A stretch of 64,000 nt of DNA from Euonymus europaeus (Eukaryota > Streptophyta > Magnoliopsida > Celastrales > Celastraceae): NCBI GenBank assembly GCA_963580455.1, contig OY756957.1, positions 30,224,501-30,288,500 on the forward strand, read 5' to 3'. The translations under genes were made by a program, and so were the position numbers. The notes under the pieces are model-generated. The model was not told the origin of the DNA. It did no database searches and saw nothing but the letters and a program-made list of their open reading frames with translations. Below, piece by piece: positions 36,401-48,639 of the stretch (positions are counted from its first letter, which is position 1; every line of letters starts with the position of its first letter).

Positions 36401-36621
36401 GATGGCCTCATCAGCACACATTCCCCAGCTACAAAATCAACAAACGACGCCGCATAAAACAGACATGCAAACTCCCGGAGATTGAGACCCACAGCTCAAA
36501 TTAAATCTAACGCATTACCTCTGACGACCTTGTTGCTTCCACGAATCGTATAGGAGTTGATGTCTCTCTTGACAGCTTTGGGATTGGAAGTGGACTGAAT
36601 TCCGGGTCTGGTTTTCGCCAT
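33428..36621 (-). CDS. EBS: EBS-like BAH-PHD histone reader
   Basis: Nuclear chromatin reader; the Arabidopsis family member EBS uses its BAH domain for H3K27me3 and its PHD finger for H3K4me2/3 to repress flowering genes. Five exons in transcription order: 36621-36519, 36428-36086, 35948-35880, 35151-35019, 33454-33428; phases agree and give 224 aa. BAH at about residues 35-148 ([58 protein letters not shown]). PHD at about 150-200 with all eight ligands (CKC, CEGC, YHPAC, CEDC). The 27-nt last exon encodes VEAKRRKR and stop, a basic nuclear-localisation-like tail, after a 1.56-kb intron; that exon is inferred from the matching EBS C-terminus. The sequence is closer to EBS than to its paralogue SHL. 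Confidence 0.93.
33500..34150. repeat. Imperfect direct duplication inside the last EBS intron
   Basis: GTCAGATAATATCGTCGACA (33520) recurs as GTCAGATAATATCCGCGACA (about 33774). AAATATTGCCACCATTGCAT (33646) recurs at 34057 with one change, followed in both by AAAAAGTGATCAGATAA and CATCCTTCAAAGAGCAAT. The second unit is longer. Confidence 0.75.
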
Positions 36622-36629
36622 GGAAGCCT

Positions 36630-37400
36630 GTCTGAATTCCTTGGAGTGCCTGAAATGTCAAAAGTCTGGATCTTTTCTTCAGCGAGAAGAGAAAGCCTGA
36701 AACTTTAGTTGACAGTGGTCACGGCGGTGAAAGTGGTTCTGGTTTTCATGGACGAGAGAGGGGGAGAGGGGAGACTGTGACGCTTGACCTGCGTTACAGT
36801 AGCTTTTCAATGCTCATTGAAAATGAAAATGGCAGCTAATGATAATTAATATTTTATAATATCAGGCGAGTGTGCTGTCGCCACGTGGACTCTCTGAGCA
36901 GTACATTGCTGTGCATTTCTTGGCGGATCGACTTACCGGTGCCGGAGTACAGGGATACTTCTGTCATTTGCTAATTTAATATCCATAAACATCAACTCCC
37001 AATTAGATTTCTCTTTCACAGATTTTCTCCCCATTCATTCATACACGGAGCTTTTCATTAATTGTTCTGCTGAAATTGATTTGCTAGAGATTTTTGAAAT
37101 CTCAGTGTTTTTTCTTTTCAAAATAACATTATTTTGATAATTAATTTGTGATATAACTACAATTCTCAATTAATTGCCGTTGTTTCACTAGTACAAGGTT
37201 TTTACCGAAGTTTCTCAAATTAACTTCACGACACTGTTTGGAACAACGCTATTTTATTTGTAGAAATTGAAGCTATTATCAAAATATATATTTCATCCCA
37301 ATTCAGTATAAATTAGACAACTACAATAATCCATGAAATTAAAAAAAACATAAAAACAATCTAATCCATAAAAACAGCTCAACGAGCAATCGATCCTTCT
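36630..37400. other. EBS upstream region
   Basis: 5' UTR and promoter of the EBS-like gene (purine/pyrimidine-rich to about 36790), then AT-rich DNA. No other gene seen. Confidence 0.5.
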
Positions 37401-37689
37401 CGTTCTAGTCGAGTGTTCAGTTAATGGATCAGTCCCGAAATCATCACCTCCAAGCATGGCCTGACTGTTGTTGCCCTCAATTTGATCTATCTGATATCCT
37501 TCTCCGACTTCATTTAATATGTCCCGGTAAGTGTAAAATCAGTTATAATCTGCAATGGTGGTAGAGTCACGTACAACCTCTCGAATGGCCGTAGTGGCTC
37601 ATCGAGCACTCGTAATCACCATAAGTGCCTGTAATTATAAATCAATATCTTAATTATCACAATATAGGACCTTATTAAAAGAAATGGTT

Positions 37690-38030
37690 ACAATACGTTC
37701 GACTATCGTGATGCTCAAACTCTAGTACAGGCTCGTGGGTTGCTGTAGGTGCGGTGGCCACACGACTAATAAAGCGTCATTTGGTCGTCAAGTACCATCC
37801 CATGTAATTGTCAATGCTCGTGTGAAATTCTCAATCTGCGAATATCAGGCCATGCCTATTCTCTAGCCATTGGAAGATCCATGGCTGGTGGATGACTATC
37901 CAATCCATGTCCCCTCCCTCTCTGGCTTTGCTCATGCATATTTTTATTCATATCCACCGATTTAGGGATATGCTAAGGTCGACTGAATTGTCGAAGAACT
38001 CAATTAGGCCATGAAATCTCAACGACCTCG
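37690..38030 (-). mobile_element. Plant-mobile-domain (PMD/MAIN-like) transposon relic
   Basis: Minus-strand translation gives ISWPN*VLRQFSRP*HIPKS, then after one frame change DMDWIVIHQPWIFQWLENR, followed by FHTSIDNYMGWYLTTK*RFI. This order (VLRQF..IP, DW...H..WI..W.NR, H..Y..WY...T.RFI) is the signature of the plant mobile domain carried by many Ty3 and Mutator-type elements and by MAIN-like host genes. Several stops and a shift show it is dead. Limits of the parent element were not found. Confidence 0.6.
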
Positions 38031-38721
38031 AAACATTTAATAGGGACGATAGACTACCACACTAAGCAATTCTCTAGACAGGTCGCTGGGTAGCAACTAT
38101 GCGATCAGTTGTGTATGTCTTTCAAACAACCTGCATGTTTATGTAAAGATGATGCGTTTGTAACTCAAATGATTGTGTGAAAACCATAAAAGTGGAATAT
38201 TTGTACTTGACAATGGTTCTGTCCATTAAACACATCTCTGACATAAATGAGGGTCTTTCTCAAATTGTTAACGAAACAACGCAACCCCGCCATCTATCAA
38301 AGTGAGAGATACAAAAATTACTAGAACGTAAACTACAAAATAGTCCTATTAATCGACGATTAATGTGTTTCTATTACTTAAGAAAATGCCTGAAAGGATA
38401 TTCAAAGCTGCTAATCCTTCCACAACACCACATTAAGACGAGCTTAAGTTCGGGAATTTTATGTCTAAGAAATGCAAATCCATATTTGAAATTGTAAAAA
38501 AAAACTCTCTACAAAATTCTGCTAGTACAAAGAATGGGCATCCACCCACAACATACACAAATTATTTTTCACTATTTCTGCTTCTGGGAAAGGAGAAAGA
38601 AAGAACATAAAATCGCCAAACTTCAACGGTTTATTAGAGTGTGCATCAACTCAACAATCCTATCCACTGCGGCACCGGCACGGGACATCACCAATGTGTC
38701 GTGCAAAAATGTGTTGTATAG

Positions 38722-38989
38722 TGTTAGCTTTTGAGAGATAGGAGAGACAGAGAAAATGAAACTCAAACAATTTTTATTCCATTATGTGATAGCAACAGTA
38801 CATATATAGTTATACACACCAACACACTTCTAGATAATGCTACATACTTTTGACTTTGACAATAAGAATATACTAGAAATTGTACACATGCCACACACGT
38901 GGCTTTACACAAGCCAAACAATACATAAACACATATATTTTTACCACATGACCCATAACACACATATGTAGCACAAGTGGATTCCAACA
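38722..38989 (-). repeat. LTR (3' LTR of the minus-oriented element)
   Basis: TG...CA-ended terminal repeat next to the polypurine tract. Confidence 0.85.
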
Positions 38990-39950
38990 CTCCCCCTTGC
39001 TTCATATGTGTGGAACTCTGTAGTCAACGCTGGACAAACCTTTAACCACTTCCCCCAACCAACAACACCGGTTCGAGCCTCTGCTAGGCCACACCGAATA
39101 AACACGAGGTCTTTCACCTCCAACAACGGTTGAGTGAACTAGGACAATTAAAGATATTGTCAACTACTAAAGACTATTGTTCCCCAATGAGTCTCCACTG
39201 CGGACCTACGTCAATTCAGTGTTTCCAACTCCAAAGGATGAACCTGCCAAGAATTCATAACACATATAGGCAAAGGGATGAAGTAGCACCTGTTGCACAA
39301 ACACAACATAGTGAACCCAATTTCAACACACTGAGCCCACATGCCAAACTTTTCACTATCCACACAAGACTTAATCACAGTCATGGCTCATGACAAAAAA
39401 ACAACAATTTTTCTTCTTCTTACCTTGTCTATGCACACCTCTCTGACAACTCTACCACCACCCATCTCCTAAACCACCACTTCTTCAGTTCTTCTTATCT
39501 AACTTGCTTTCAAGATCAACGTGAAATGGCTTGAGTCATCACTCTAAAGGCAAACAACAACAACAACAACCAACAAACTGGTCCAATCGTGATCTGATTA
39601 TGGGCTACAACCTAGGCGCATTAGAGCCCGAACACACAACCTTTTTGTAAGCAAGGGTCAACACAGGCCCTTCATCAGATCTTCACCGTGGAAACTTCAT
39701 ACATGAAGCTTCCTCCAAAACTTTCATAGTACTAAAACTGCCAACACAAAGTCTTCACTGCTAAGCAAATCATAAACAACCAACTCAAACCATTTTCAGA
39801 GGCAGATGAAAATGAAAGAGAGATCAGATAAAGGAACATAGACAACTAAAAACACTGTCTGCTACCACCACCACCCACCACCCTTAAGGGAGGTGGCTGT
39901 ACAAAGAAATTCTCACAGGTCCGATAAGAACAAGGGGCTCCGATACCACT

Positions 39951-40216
39951 TGTTAGCTTTTGAGAGATGGGAGAGACAGAGAAAATGAAACTCAAACAAT
40001 TTCTATTCCATTATGTGATTGCAGCAGTACATATAAAGTTATACACACCAACACACTTCTAGATAATGCTACATACTTTTGACTTTGACAATAAGAATAT
40101 ACTAGAAATTGTATACATGTCACACACGTGGCTTTACACAAGCCAAACAATACATAAACACATATTTTTACCACATGGCCCTTAACACACATATGTAGCA
40201 CACGTGGATTCCAACA
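39951..40216 (-). repeat. LTR (5' LTR of the minus-oriented element)
   Basis: TG...CA-ended terminal repeat next to the tRNA-Met primer-binding site. Confidence 0.85.
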
Positions 40217-40221
40217 TATAC

Positions 40222-41490
40222 GTTCAAGCCCTCAAAAAGATGTCACAAAGCGACAACCCTTCAAATGACTATTCTTCCAACAACTCACGATAATGAAGGA
40301 ATGAGGATCAAAGAACAGTCTTACAATCGAGGGTCGTATGTTGACATAATGTAGATTTTGTGTTGCTAACTTCTGCTTTTCATTTATTGGGCGAGCATCC
40401 ACAAGCAGCAATTTCTTAGTGTTCTCCATTTCATTGAATAGTTAACAATATTCTTAGTTTTATGAGTTGGGACGTCCTAGTCTTCCAAAACCAGAAGCTG
40501 TGAGTTTGTGCAGCCTCCTCCCAAGTTAGATCAAATAAATCAAATGGAGAGAGATAAATAAACACCACAGAAGCTAGAGAAGTGAAGAAAATAATATAAC
40601 ATGTTTTATGACTAAATACAGAAGAATGCCACAGGTAGCAGGGAAAGTTACAATGTTGTAAGGAACTCTTCAAATTTGTAGTTTTACTTTTGTCCTTTCG
40701 TGCAAATGAAGCACACAACAGAGGCGGTAAAAGACACTACAAAATTCATCGTTTGCTACACTTTAACGCCACAATCTGAGTTTAAAGAAACTCAACCATT
40801 ATTTTTGATTAAAAATTTGATATATCATGCACCCTGTTCACTCTCTTCGTGGGCTTCTATTCTATTAAGTGAGTCCATTAAATCTAGGCCATTGACTCAA
40901 CGGCCCAGATTAATACACAAAATTTATATTAATACATTGACATTTAATGTAGCTAATATTTAATACATATAATTTTAGATTAAACTATTTTTTAAAGATA
41001 AATATTAAAATGGTTTAGATTTTGACCTGACGCAATAAACACATTAATACAATATTAATAAATTATTCAAATAATAATTATAATTATAATTATAATTATT
41101 AAATTAATATCAATTTATTATTATTTAGTATGAAAGTATTTTATGTTATAATAATTATAAAATATATTGAATTTAAATTAATAAAAAATTGTTGAAAAAA
41201 TGAATATTTAAATGATTTAAAACATGATTAAGAATGTTTGATGTGTGGATGTATTGTTTGAGAAATTGTAAATTTATAAAATGTACAAAAAACTGAACAT
41301 TTGAAGTTTTACTGTGTATGATTTAAGGATATCTGTATAATCTACCTTTCTGATTAATATATTACAACACTCCTACATGTGAAGGTCGCTTTGTTTATAC
41401 TTTATTATACATATAATAAAATAAAATAAAATAAAAACACTATACATAACAATCCTTCAAAAGTAGAAAAGAGGCTCAAATTATGACATT
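40222..41490. other. AT-rich spacer
   Basis: No gene recognised. 40900-41400 is nearly all A/T with short ATAATTATAATTATAATT repeats (41075-41105). Confidence 0.5.
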
Positions 41491-41496
41491 TTAATC

Positions 41497-42498
41497 TTAA
41501 TAAACCTTTTTAGTGAAAAGGCTACGCATGTTGAAGAGGTTGACACTGCTTCCAAGATTGTTGGTGTCCCCGCCACCACCACAATCTCGATCAATCTCGC
41601 TTCCTCCGCTTCTTCCGATGCTTATGGAGCGGTTGTCGTCGGTTCTACAACTCGAATGGGTTCGATAACCAATACACATGGGCACATTCAAGTTCAAAAC
41701 TTTAGTTCTGCCATTGGTGGTGGTTCCCTTGCCACGCCGAGTTTCGGAGCTTTTAACTGAACCACGGAGCACATGCCAAACCGGACTACTCTGGTCAACA
41801 TGGACCCCGGCATGAGTCGGACTACTAGGCCATTTCCTGGACTGGGACTCACCAGCCGAGTTACTCCGTGAGCACGGAGCACTACTCACCTTCCGGGCTG
41901 CGGATGCACCGGATACCCATCTGGGTCGGGCCGCATTCCCAGGGGATCTGGTTCGTGAAAAAGGCCAGATGTTGATGTTCAAGTCCGCCCCACCCGGTCC
42001 ACTATGACTCCTGCTCTCCTCCTTATTCTTTTTCTTCTCCTCTTTCTCTATGTCCTTCCCTTCTTCCTTCTTAATTGCCTTACCGTTCCTCCCTCCTTTC
42101 TTGAAAATGTCTTTCCATCGCTTGGATACGCTCAACACGCTTGTCGAGTAACTCGTAATATGAGGCCCCAGTTCTTGTTCTGGATCCGGATTAACTGCTT
42201 CCGGATCGGGTGGGTCAAGATGTAGTTTTTCTTGATAGGTTGCCTCAGGATTTGGCTCTGATTCTGGTTCTGGGTCGGGCATTTCAGGGCGTAAATCAAG
42301 GAGGTGGAGAGGGCAGAGGACCCCGTCAATGAATAGTTCATCAGCAGAGAGGAGATTAGTCTGAGGGAAAGACGGGTTTCGGACCATCCAAAACTCGAAT
42401 TCTGGCGAGTTGGAATCTGTGCTGAACCCCCTCCTGCCGCTGCTGCAAGGAGAGAGGACGCGTGGTTGTTGTTGGTTGAGAGTGCTTGGACTGTCCAT
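41497..42498 (-). CDS. Uncharacterised Ser/Pro-rich protein with MAKR/DUF1645-like motif
   Basis: Single-exon 333-aa protein of unknown function. The N-terminal block PEFEFWMVRNPSFPQTNLL, directly followed by SADELFIDGVLCPLHLL (about residues 32-68), resembles the FEF...SADELFxxGxLxPL motif of plant membrane-associated kinase regulators and DUF1645 proteins. Then come an acidic Pro-Glu-Asp repeat (about 72-110), a very basic KKEEGKDIEKEEKKKNKEE segment (about 143-162), Ser/Arg-rich phosphorylation-prone sequence (RSNSAGES), and a conserved-looking LNLNVPMCIGYRTHSS near residue 270. No membrane helix or signal peptide. The stop at 41497 is preceded by a basic SLFTKKVY tail. A role in membrane-linked kinase regulation is only a guess from the motif. 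Confidence 0.75.
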   Translation of the reverse strand: MDSPSTLNQQQPRVLSPCSSGRRGFSTDSNSPEFEFWMVRNPSFPQTNLLSADELFIDGVLCPLHLLDLRPEMPDPEPESEPNPEATYQEKLHLDPPDPEAVNPDPEQELGPHITSYSTSVLSVSKRWKDIFKKGGRNGKAIKKEEGKDIEKEEKKKNKEESRSHSGPGGADLNINIWPFSRTRSPGNAARPRWVSGASAARKVSSAPCSRSNSAGESQSRKWPSSPTHAGVHVDQSSPVWHVLRGSVKSSETRRGKGTTTNGRTKVLNLNVPMCIGYRTHSSCRTDDNRSISIGRSGGSEIDRDCGGGGDTNNLGSSVNLFNMRSLFTKKVY

Positions 42499-42539
42499 CT
42501 CAGAGAGAAATAGAGAGAGAAGGAAAGGTTTTCTGAGGG

Positions 42540-45300
42540 AGTCGTGTGGACGAGGAGAGAGTTTGAGGGGAAGTATTGATCCTACAAATACGATAAAGAA
42601 TCAGGGAAGAGGTTGGTTTTCTTTTCTTTTACAGAATGCTTTTAGGCGACATTAATGTTGGTGTCCTAAAAGGTCTCTAAAACTTGCCCTATTGGTAATG
42701 TCAGTGGATTAATTGACTCCATAACACAACACCCAGCGCCGACTATTAATTAACACAAAATAATAAATGAAACCTTTGTATATACGGTGATGCAAGTCAT
42801 AACACATACGGTAATGATTTGGAGGTAAATTTAGGATTTAAAATTTAAATTCATAAATTATATTTTTATTGTGATATTTCGGGGATGATTTTTGATAGTA
42901 TACTTAATTTTTTTGTTGTACATATCGTGTGACTATTAATATCGAAAAACTTGTGAATGTCAAATGATTTATAAATTGACGACTTTGCACAATATTAAGC
43001 CAAAGTCTTGTCAATTAGTATAAGAATCAATAATTTATCATGTCGTTATGCATGGCATGGCATGGCATGCCATTCATTATGTGTTATAGTCGTGACTCGT
43101 GAAGTTGACTTTGTGAATACAGAGGGTTTAAGGCTCCGACAATGAAAAAACCTAAGTGAACGATTATAACAATGGCAGTCGACATATATGTAGTCGAATT
43201 TTCTTGCTTTTGCATTATTATGCATTGTACATCTCCAAAATTGTCTTAATCAATTCCTATCCTATCATCTATTATATATCACACTAAATTGGTGGGTAAA
43301 AGAAGTTTGGTTCTTCCTTCGAGTCTTTTAAGTAGGGGTTCCGAGTTGATTCGGTTATTATAATTTATAATCCGTGATAATAAAAAAAATATGTAAATCG
43401 AAAGAATATATATTTTATTGGATCGATTCTTAGTTTTGCATAAATACACTACAAAAATATTATAATTAAAAATAGAGACAATAAAATTGTTATTATGACA
43501 TAGAAGTTTATAAAATAAAACGAACAAAACAAATATTTGTTAAATATTAAATTATATTCTCCTTTTGATTAATCGTGGCATTGAAAATAGTCACTGAAAT
43601 TACTTCACTCCGTAATAATTGCATTGCATAATCAATTGCGATTACCTTTCAAGTCATAATGGAAAATTGAGAATAGTATTATGTTTTTAGCCATTAGATT
43701 TTTTGAATAACTAAATCTATAAAATATAAAATCATATTTTATTTTTTTAATTAAATCCAAAATCAAATCTAAATTAATAACCAAATTCAAAGTTGTTACC
43801 CGAAAAAATGAAATCGAAAAACCGAATAACCTTTGTTCGGATCGGTTCCTCGATTTGGATGGAATTTGGACACCCTTACTTCTAAGTATGTCAGTAGGCC
43901 AGCCTCGTTTTGGACCCAAAATAGTAAAATCTAAGCCCCGGTAAGCATCTTCAGATCATCCAGCACAAGTGTGTTAGGATTGCAAGCCCACTAAGAACTT
44001 ACAAAAGTGTCTGCATTGTAAGCCCAATAATACCTGGGCCTTTGTGAGGTAGGTGAAGTAGTACCTTACTTGGACGACATGTATTTGCACATGTTTGGTA
44101 CAATGTATAAGCTAGTTTATACTCTGTCAGACATATTCTCAGACACTCTCAGCTTTTACGTTTTACGATAGCTTATACTCTATCACACATACTCTCTACC
44201 AACCCAACCTGGAAGATTGTATATGCTGACGAGACGCTTGAACAAGACAGAAACAAAAAGTTTAATGTATGACTATATCTATGGGTGGTCATTTGATTAT
44301 TTATTTTAATTAGAGTTGAATTGAACAGTAATCACGTTGTTGATCAATTTCTAATCTTTCTGGTAGCCAACCCTTTAGAGACAACGTCTAGATTATTGCG
44401 ACCAAAATTATAGTTTTATTAGAACTAGATGAGATTAATTAAGTGCCTAAGCAAGAGATTACTCTTTTCAAAAACAAAAAAAAGGAGCAAGAGATTACTT
44501 GCACGTATTATCTTGAATTCATAATTATAAATGATAAAATATAATTAATTAAGTCAATTCATTACATCAGTGATTTAGATACAAGTATAATTATGCAAAC
44601 AAATGATCACTACATACATACAACAACTTGCTGCATACATTAAATATACCCGCGAATTTGTATTGATGTTGGGTAATAAGTTGACGTGATTAATTGATTA
44701 TTTTAAATACAAATTTTCTAAAACCAATTAGGTGCTTAAATAAAATATTTTTTAAAAAAATAATAATTGTGAAGGTGAGAAAGCCAATTGTAGGTGTGAG
44801 AATACTAATTTGGGGGGACAAATCAAAACATCAAATCGAAAAAATTTGAGGTAATCAAACGTAACTTCATATAAAATTTTGAAAGATAAAAAATTTAAAT
44901 TCAATGATTAAGGGGTGAAAACTAATTTTGGAAGGGAAAATTAAACACCAAATCGTACAAATTTTAAAGGAGTCAAAAAGCAACCTCACACAAATTTTTA
45001 GAAAATCTAATATTAATAAATTTAGATTCAATGGATAAGGATGAGAATATAAATTTTGGGGTGTAAACACCACACCAAGTCAATAAATCATCTTATAAAA
45101 CTAGAAAATAAATAAAAAATAATATATATGAATAATCAAATTAATTTTTAAAAATTACTAGTACATTTGTCAATAAATACATTTGTTGGGGTGCAAATAC
45201 CGCAAGTCAATAAATCATCTTATAAAACTAGAAAATAAATAAAAAATAAGATAAATTAAATAATCAAATTAATTTTTTAAAACTGCTACTACATTTGTTT
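42540..45300. other. Intergenic region
   Basis: About 2.8 kb of AT-rich DNA without recognised genes; contains the degenerate tandem repeat at 44795-45290. Confidence 0.5.
44795..45290. repeat. Degenerate tandem repeat, unit about 125-135 bp
   Basis: GTGAGAATACTAATTTGGGG (44796), GGGGTGAAAACTAATTTTGG (44912) and GATGAGAATATAAATTTTGG (45039) begin successive related units sharing CAAATCG, AAATTTAAATTCAATG and AACCTCA words. The last part repeats AAGTCAATAAATCATCTTAT at 45077 and 45206 with long near-identical downstream sequence. Confidence 0.7.
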
Positions 45301-45855
45301 GTTTTTGTCAACACTCAACACTGAAGAAACCCATTTGCCACCGCCACTTGGCTACTCCGTTGTCGTGCCGGCGCTTCAATGGTTTTTTGAACCTCGACTT
45401 CATTTTCTGGCCGGCCAAGCAACACACCATAAAACCTAAAAAGTTGAGAAATTGTGTCGAAACTCTTATAGAGAGCTCCAAGTCCAAGACGGGGCTCTCA
45501 CTTCCTCATATTTCTTCTTTTCCTTCTATTTTGCCTCCTTGTTTTGCTTCTTCAAATCTATAAACTTTCTACTAGTATTATTTTCAATGACGGTAATATC
45601 TATGGATGTTAACTTTACAGAACAATATTTATTACCAATTCAGACGCCTTTTTATTCCCTCTACTATTTTGTCGGTTTCGCTGCTTCCACGAATTAAAAC
45701 AGAGCATCGGTGGAATTAAAATTCCAATTTTCTCCTTCTTCAAGAGACTCACGAGACTCCCATGGAGCCACAACCTTGTAATTCCTCCTCTTGATGATTT
45801 TATTCGTTTTGTGTTCATCTCTTCTTCATCTGGGTTCTATTGGATATTCGTGAAA

Positions 45856-46611
45856 ATGAGTCAACTAGGCGTGATATTGCAGGAATCGAGGAACAGAGAA
45901 AGGGAGACAATTACAATTCTCGGATTGCTTGGGGAGCAAATGGACGGCTTAGATGGATCGGTGAGGAGGAAAAGGACACTTAAAGAACGTCTAGGATTCG
46001 GCATGGGATGCTTTGGCGGGTCCTGGGCTATTGGACCTACCTCCATGAGTATCAGAGACGACGAAGAAGACGAAGAGCACCCACAACAGCAAAGCCAACA
46101 ACAAGAGCACATACAGATGGTCGATACGATATCCGAAAGTGTTTCGGATCCGGATTGTGTTGCTCCGACCCAGATCCAGACCAGTTCAGGTATGAACTTA
46201 GCGGCGGCTTTAGCAGCAGAGAGGCAATTCAGGCCGGCGTCAAATGAACGGGAAGCAGCCTTAATCAGGTCAATTAATGATAGCAATGTGGGCCCGACTG
46301 ATGACGATTTAACGGTCGGGATTGCGAGACTGGAAACGCCGTTAAGGGTGTCGTTGATGAGATTGTTAGAGTTGACGACGGACCGTGGAGATCAAGGAGA
46401 GGTGGTGGTGACAGAGAAAGAGACGGAGGGAGTTGGTGTCGTGGCGGGTAGTGATTCGGTGTGTTGCGTGTGCATGTTAAGGAAAAAGGGCGCAGCGTTT
46501 ATTCCATGTGGTCACACTTTTTGCAGAGTGTGCACGAGGGAGCTTTGGTTGACCCGCGGTTCATGTCCACTCTGCAACCGTTCGATCCTCGAGATTCTCG
46601 ACATATTCTGA
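45856..46611 (+). CDS. C3HC4 RING-finger protein (probable E3 ubiquitin ligase)
   Basis: Single-exon gene, 251 aa from the Met at 45856. The C-terminal RING spans about residues 208-246: CCVC, 11 residues, C-G-H, TFC, RVC, ten residues, CPLC, ending NRSILEILDIF. The N-terminal RKRTLKERLGFGMGCFG resembles conserved starts of a plant RING-HC group. The middle is Gln/Glu-rich and disordered (EEDEEHPQQQSQQQEH) followed by a helical MNLAAALAAERQFR and LETPLRVSLMRLLELT. The frame is open upstream to an ATG at 45811; the Met at 45940 (MDGLDGSVRRKRTLKERL) is a third possible start and may be the conserved one. Substrate unknown. Confidence 0.85.
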   Translation: MSQLGVILQESRNRERETITILGLLGEQMDGLDGSVRRKRTLKERLGFGMGCFGGSWAIGPTSMSIRDDEEDEEHPQQQSQQQEHIQMVDTISESVSDPDCVAPTQIQTSSGMNLAAALAAERQFRPASNEREAALIRSINDSNVGPTDDDLTVGIARLETPLRVSLMRLLELTTDRGDQGEVVVTEKETEGVGVVAGSDSVCCVCMLRKKGAAFIPCGHTFCRVCTRELWLTRGSCPLCNRSILEILDIF

Positions 46612-47842
46612 TAAAGCTCAGATCAATAGATCATGATGGTGGTGATTAATTTCGAAGCTTCTGATGCGCCTACTGATTTGTGATTGGACGATATGTTCGT
46701 GGACTGTAAAGGCAGGGCACAAGGAGATTTTTTTTATATATATTTTTTCTCTTTTAATTTTCCGTTTTCTATATAGAAATCCACTTTAATTAAAAAAAAT
46801 TGTTTTTATTGTGAATTAAATAATTGTGTGTACTCGTGGAGGAAACTCAACCGTCTGATCATGGACCTGCTGAATATGATGGAACGGTCCAGGAAAAAGG
46901 GAGGTCCGGTGGGAGCGAAGCAAATCAACGGGGGGATGTTATTATTTTGTTATGAGTGTTTTTAAATTTTAATCTCAAGTGTCCATGGGCCTTTTTATTT
47001 GTTTATTCATGAGATTAATGGGCTTACAAAGTATCAATGGGCTTAAATTGATCAAAACAAAGTACACAGGCAATTGTCAGGCATAGCATTTATCGGTCCA
47101 GAAAGGCCTTGGTCAGTCATGGATCATGGTAAGCTTAATGAGCTTTAAAACATGGGTTCCTTGGGCTTGCCAGCCCTGCTAGTTTTAACATTGATGGATT
47201 TTCTAAAAAAATAGTAACACAGAAAAATACATTATTTTTCAAGAGTTTATAATCACAAAACCCGTGACATTTTTTCTGTGTTACTATTCGAAGTTTGTGA
47301 CTTGCTTGCTAAAATAGAACAGACACACAAATAAAGTAAAACAAATTAACAAACCCCTTTGAAACTTAATCTGCTCTTATTAATTACCGTCTCAATAATT
47401 TTTTTTTGTAACAGTTATCTCATAATATTGAGATGCATGCACATAATATTTCATATGAATCATGCGGGATTCACAATTTTGTATTGTGTGCATCCACCAC
47501 AACATTTGAGACGGTCGAGACAAAAAATAATGGAATCCGAACATTTTTGAAATAAAAAGAACAATATACATTGTTGCATTGTGAACAACGTGAGATAAAT
47601 AATATATATAATTTTTTGAGGAAAGGAGTGAATCATGTTGTTCAAATAAGTTTGTTCTTGGTGCCTTTCTCAGTATACAATAATGTACAGAGTATCTTTG
47701 AAGACAAAAGGAAAGAGTTCTTTTTCATAAATGAAAATCCACTTAAGTTGAAGTTAGTGGGGAGGTTGGTGTTCCGATTGCATCAAATTCTTCCTTTCAA
47801 GAAAGAAAAAAAAGAGAGCCTCTTTTGGGGATCGAATCATCA

Positions 47843-47843
47843 C

Positions 47844-47877
<34 letters not shown>

Positions 47878-47890
47878 CACGCACACACAC
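47843..47890. repeat. Compound microsatellite (TA)n-(CA)n
   Basis: TATATATATATATATATAC followed by ACACACACGCACACACAC. Length-polymorphic by nature. Confidence 0.85.
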
Positions 47891-48639
47891 TCGTGTTCTA
47901 ATCCATTACTCTCTTTTGTTGTGACGTTGAGGGTCACTGCTACAAATATATAGAAATGGTGCAGGTTTTCGGTCGTTTGTGTATATATTTATTTTTGTAC
48001 AAAGTCTGATGTACTGTTTGTAGTTGCCTTTTCTCTGTCACATTGCTTTCTCATGGAAATAAAAGATAAGCCTAACTTGTGTTTATGTGGATTGAGCTGT
48101 CTTTTCTTTTTATTGTTAGACTTATCAAATTGATATCTTGTCTTCGTTGGTTAATGCAATAACATAACGACAATGCATTTCATCTTCCAAGAAAATGCAT
48201 GGGATCCAACATGAGATGGGGATATTACCTCGATTCTTCAACATAAAAAAAATGAACCACAAAGCAATTTGAGATTAGATGGATTGAGTCACGAACTAAT
48301 TGGATCGCTCTTTTTAAGATGATTAGTGACTTTATCTCAGCTTAATTGTGAGCAATATTCAACGTCGCCCTCAGAATAAAACAATTTGATAATCTCTCTG
48401 CTTTGTTTTACTGTTCCTTACAAAACGAAAGTACTAAGAAAATTGCAATACCTTTTCTATGTCTTTCTCAAGAACGTGATTTGTACGCCATTTTAAACTT
48501 CTCCTAGTTTTATAATTTAAATAAAACGAACATTTATTTTCCTTGAAAATCATAACAATGTGATCATATATTTTAATGTCGTAAAAAATCACGGTAACAA
48601 AGAGATTACAAAACTTGTTTTAAAGAAGTAAGGAGTGTA

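Larger units (their letters stand above)
38722..40216 (-). mobile_element. Miniature LTR retrotransposon (TRIM/SMART-like), complete
   Basis: Two direct repeats of 268 and 266 bp (38722-38989, 39951-40216) begin TGTTAGCTTTTGAGAGAT and end GGATTCCAACA, roughly 95% alike by eye. Five-base flanks TATAG (38717) and TATAC (40217) look like a target duplication with one change. Inside the right repeat, the minus strand reads TGGTATCGGAGCC, a one-mismatch primer-binding site for initiator methionine tRNA. Next to the left repeat it reads a purine tract (GAAGCAAGGGGGAG). The element is therefore minus-oriented. The internal 961 bp hold no gag or pol frame, so it depends on another element's enzymes. 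Confidence 0.85.

Noticed and set aside
39130..39393. 87-codon open frame inside the TRIM
   Set aside because: No gag, protease or reverse transcriptase motifs.
47571..47924. 117-codon plus-strand open frame
   Set aside because: Its C-terminal part is the translated TA/CA microsatellite; no family resemblance.
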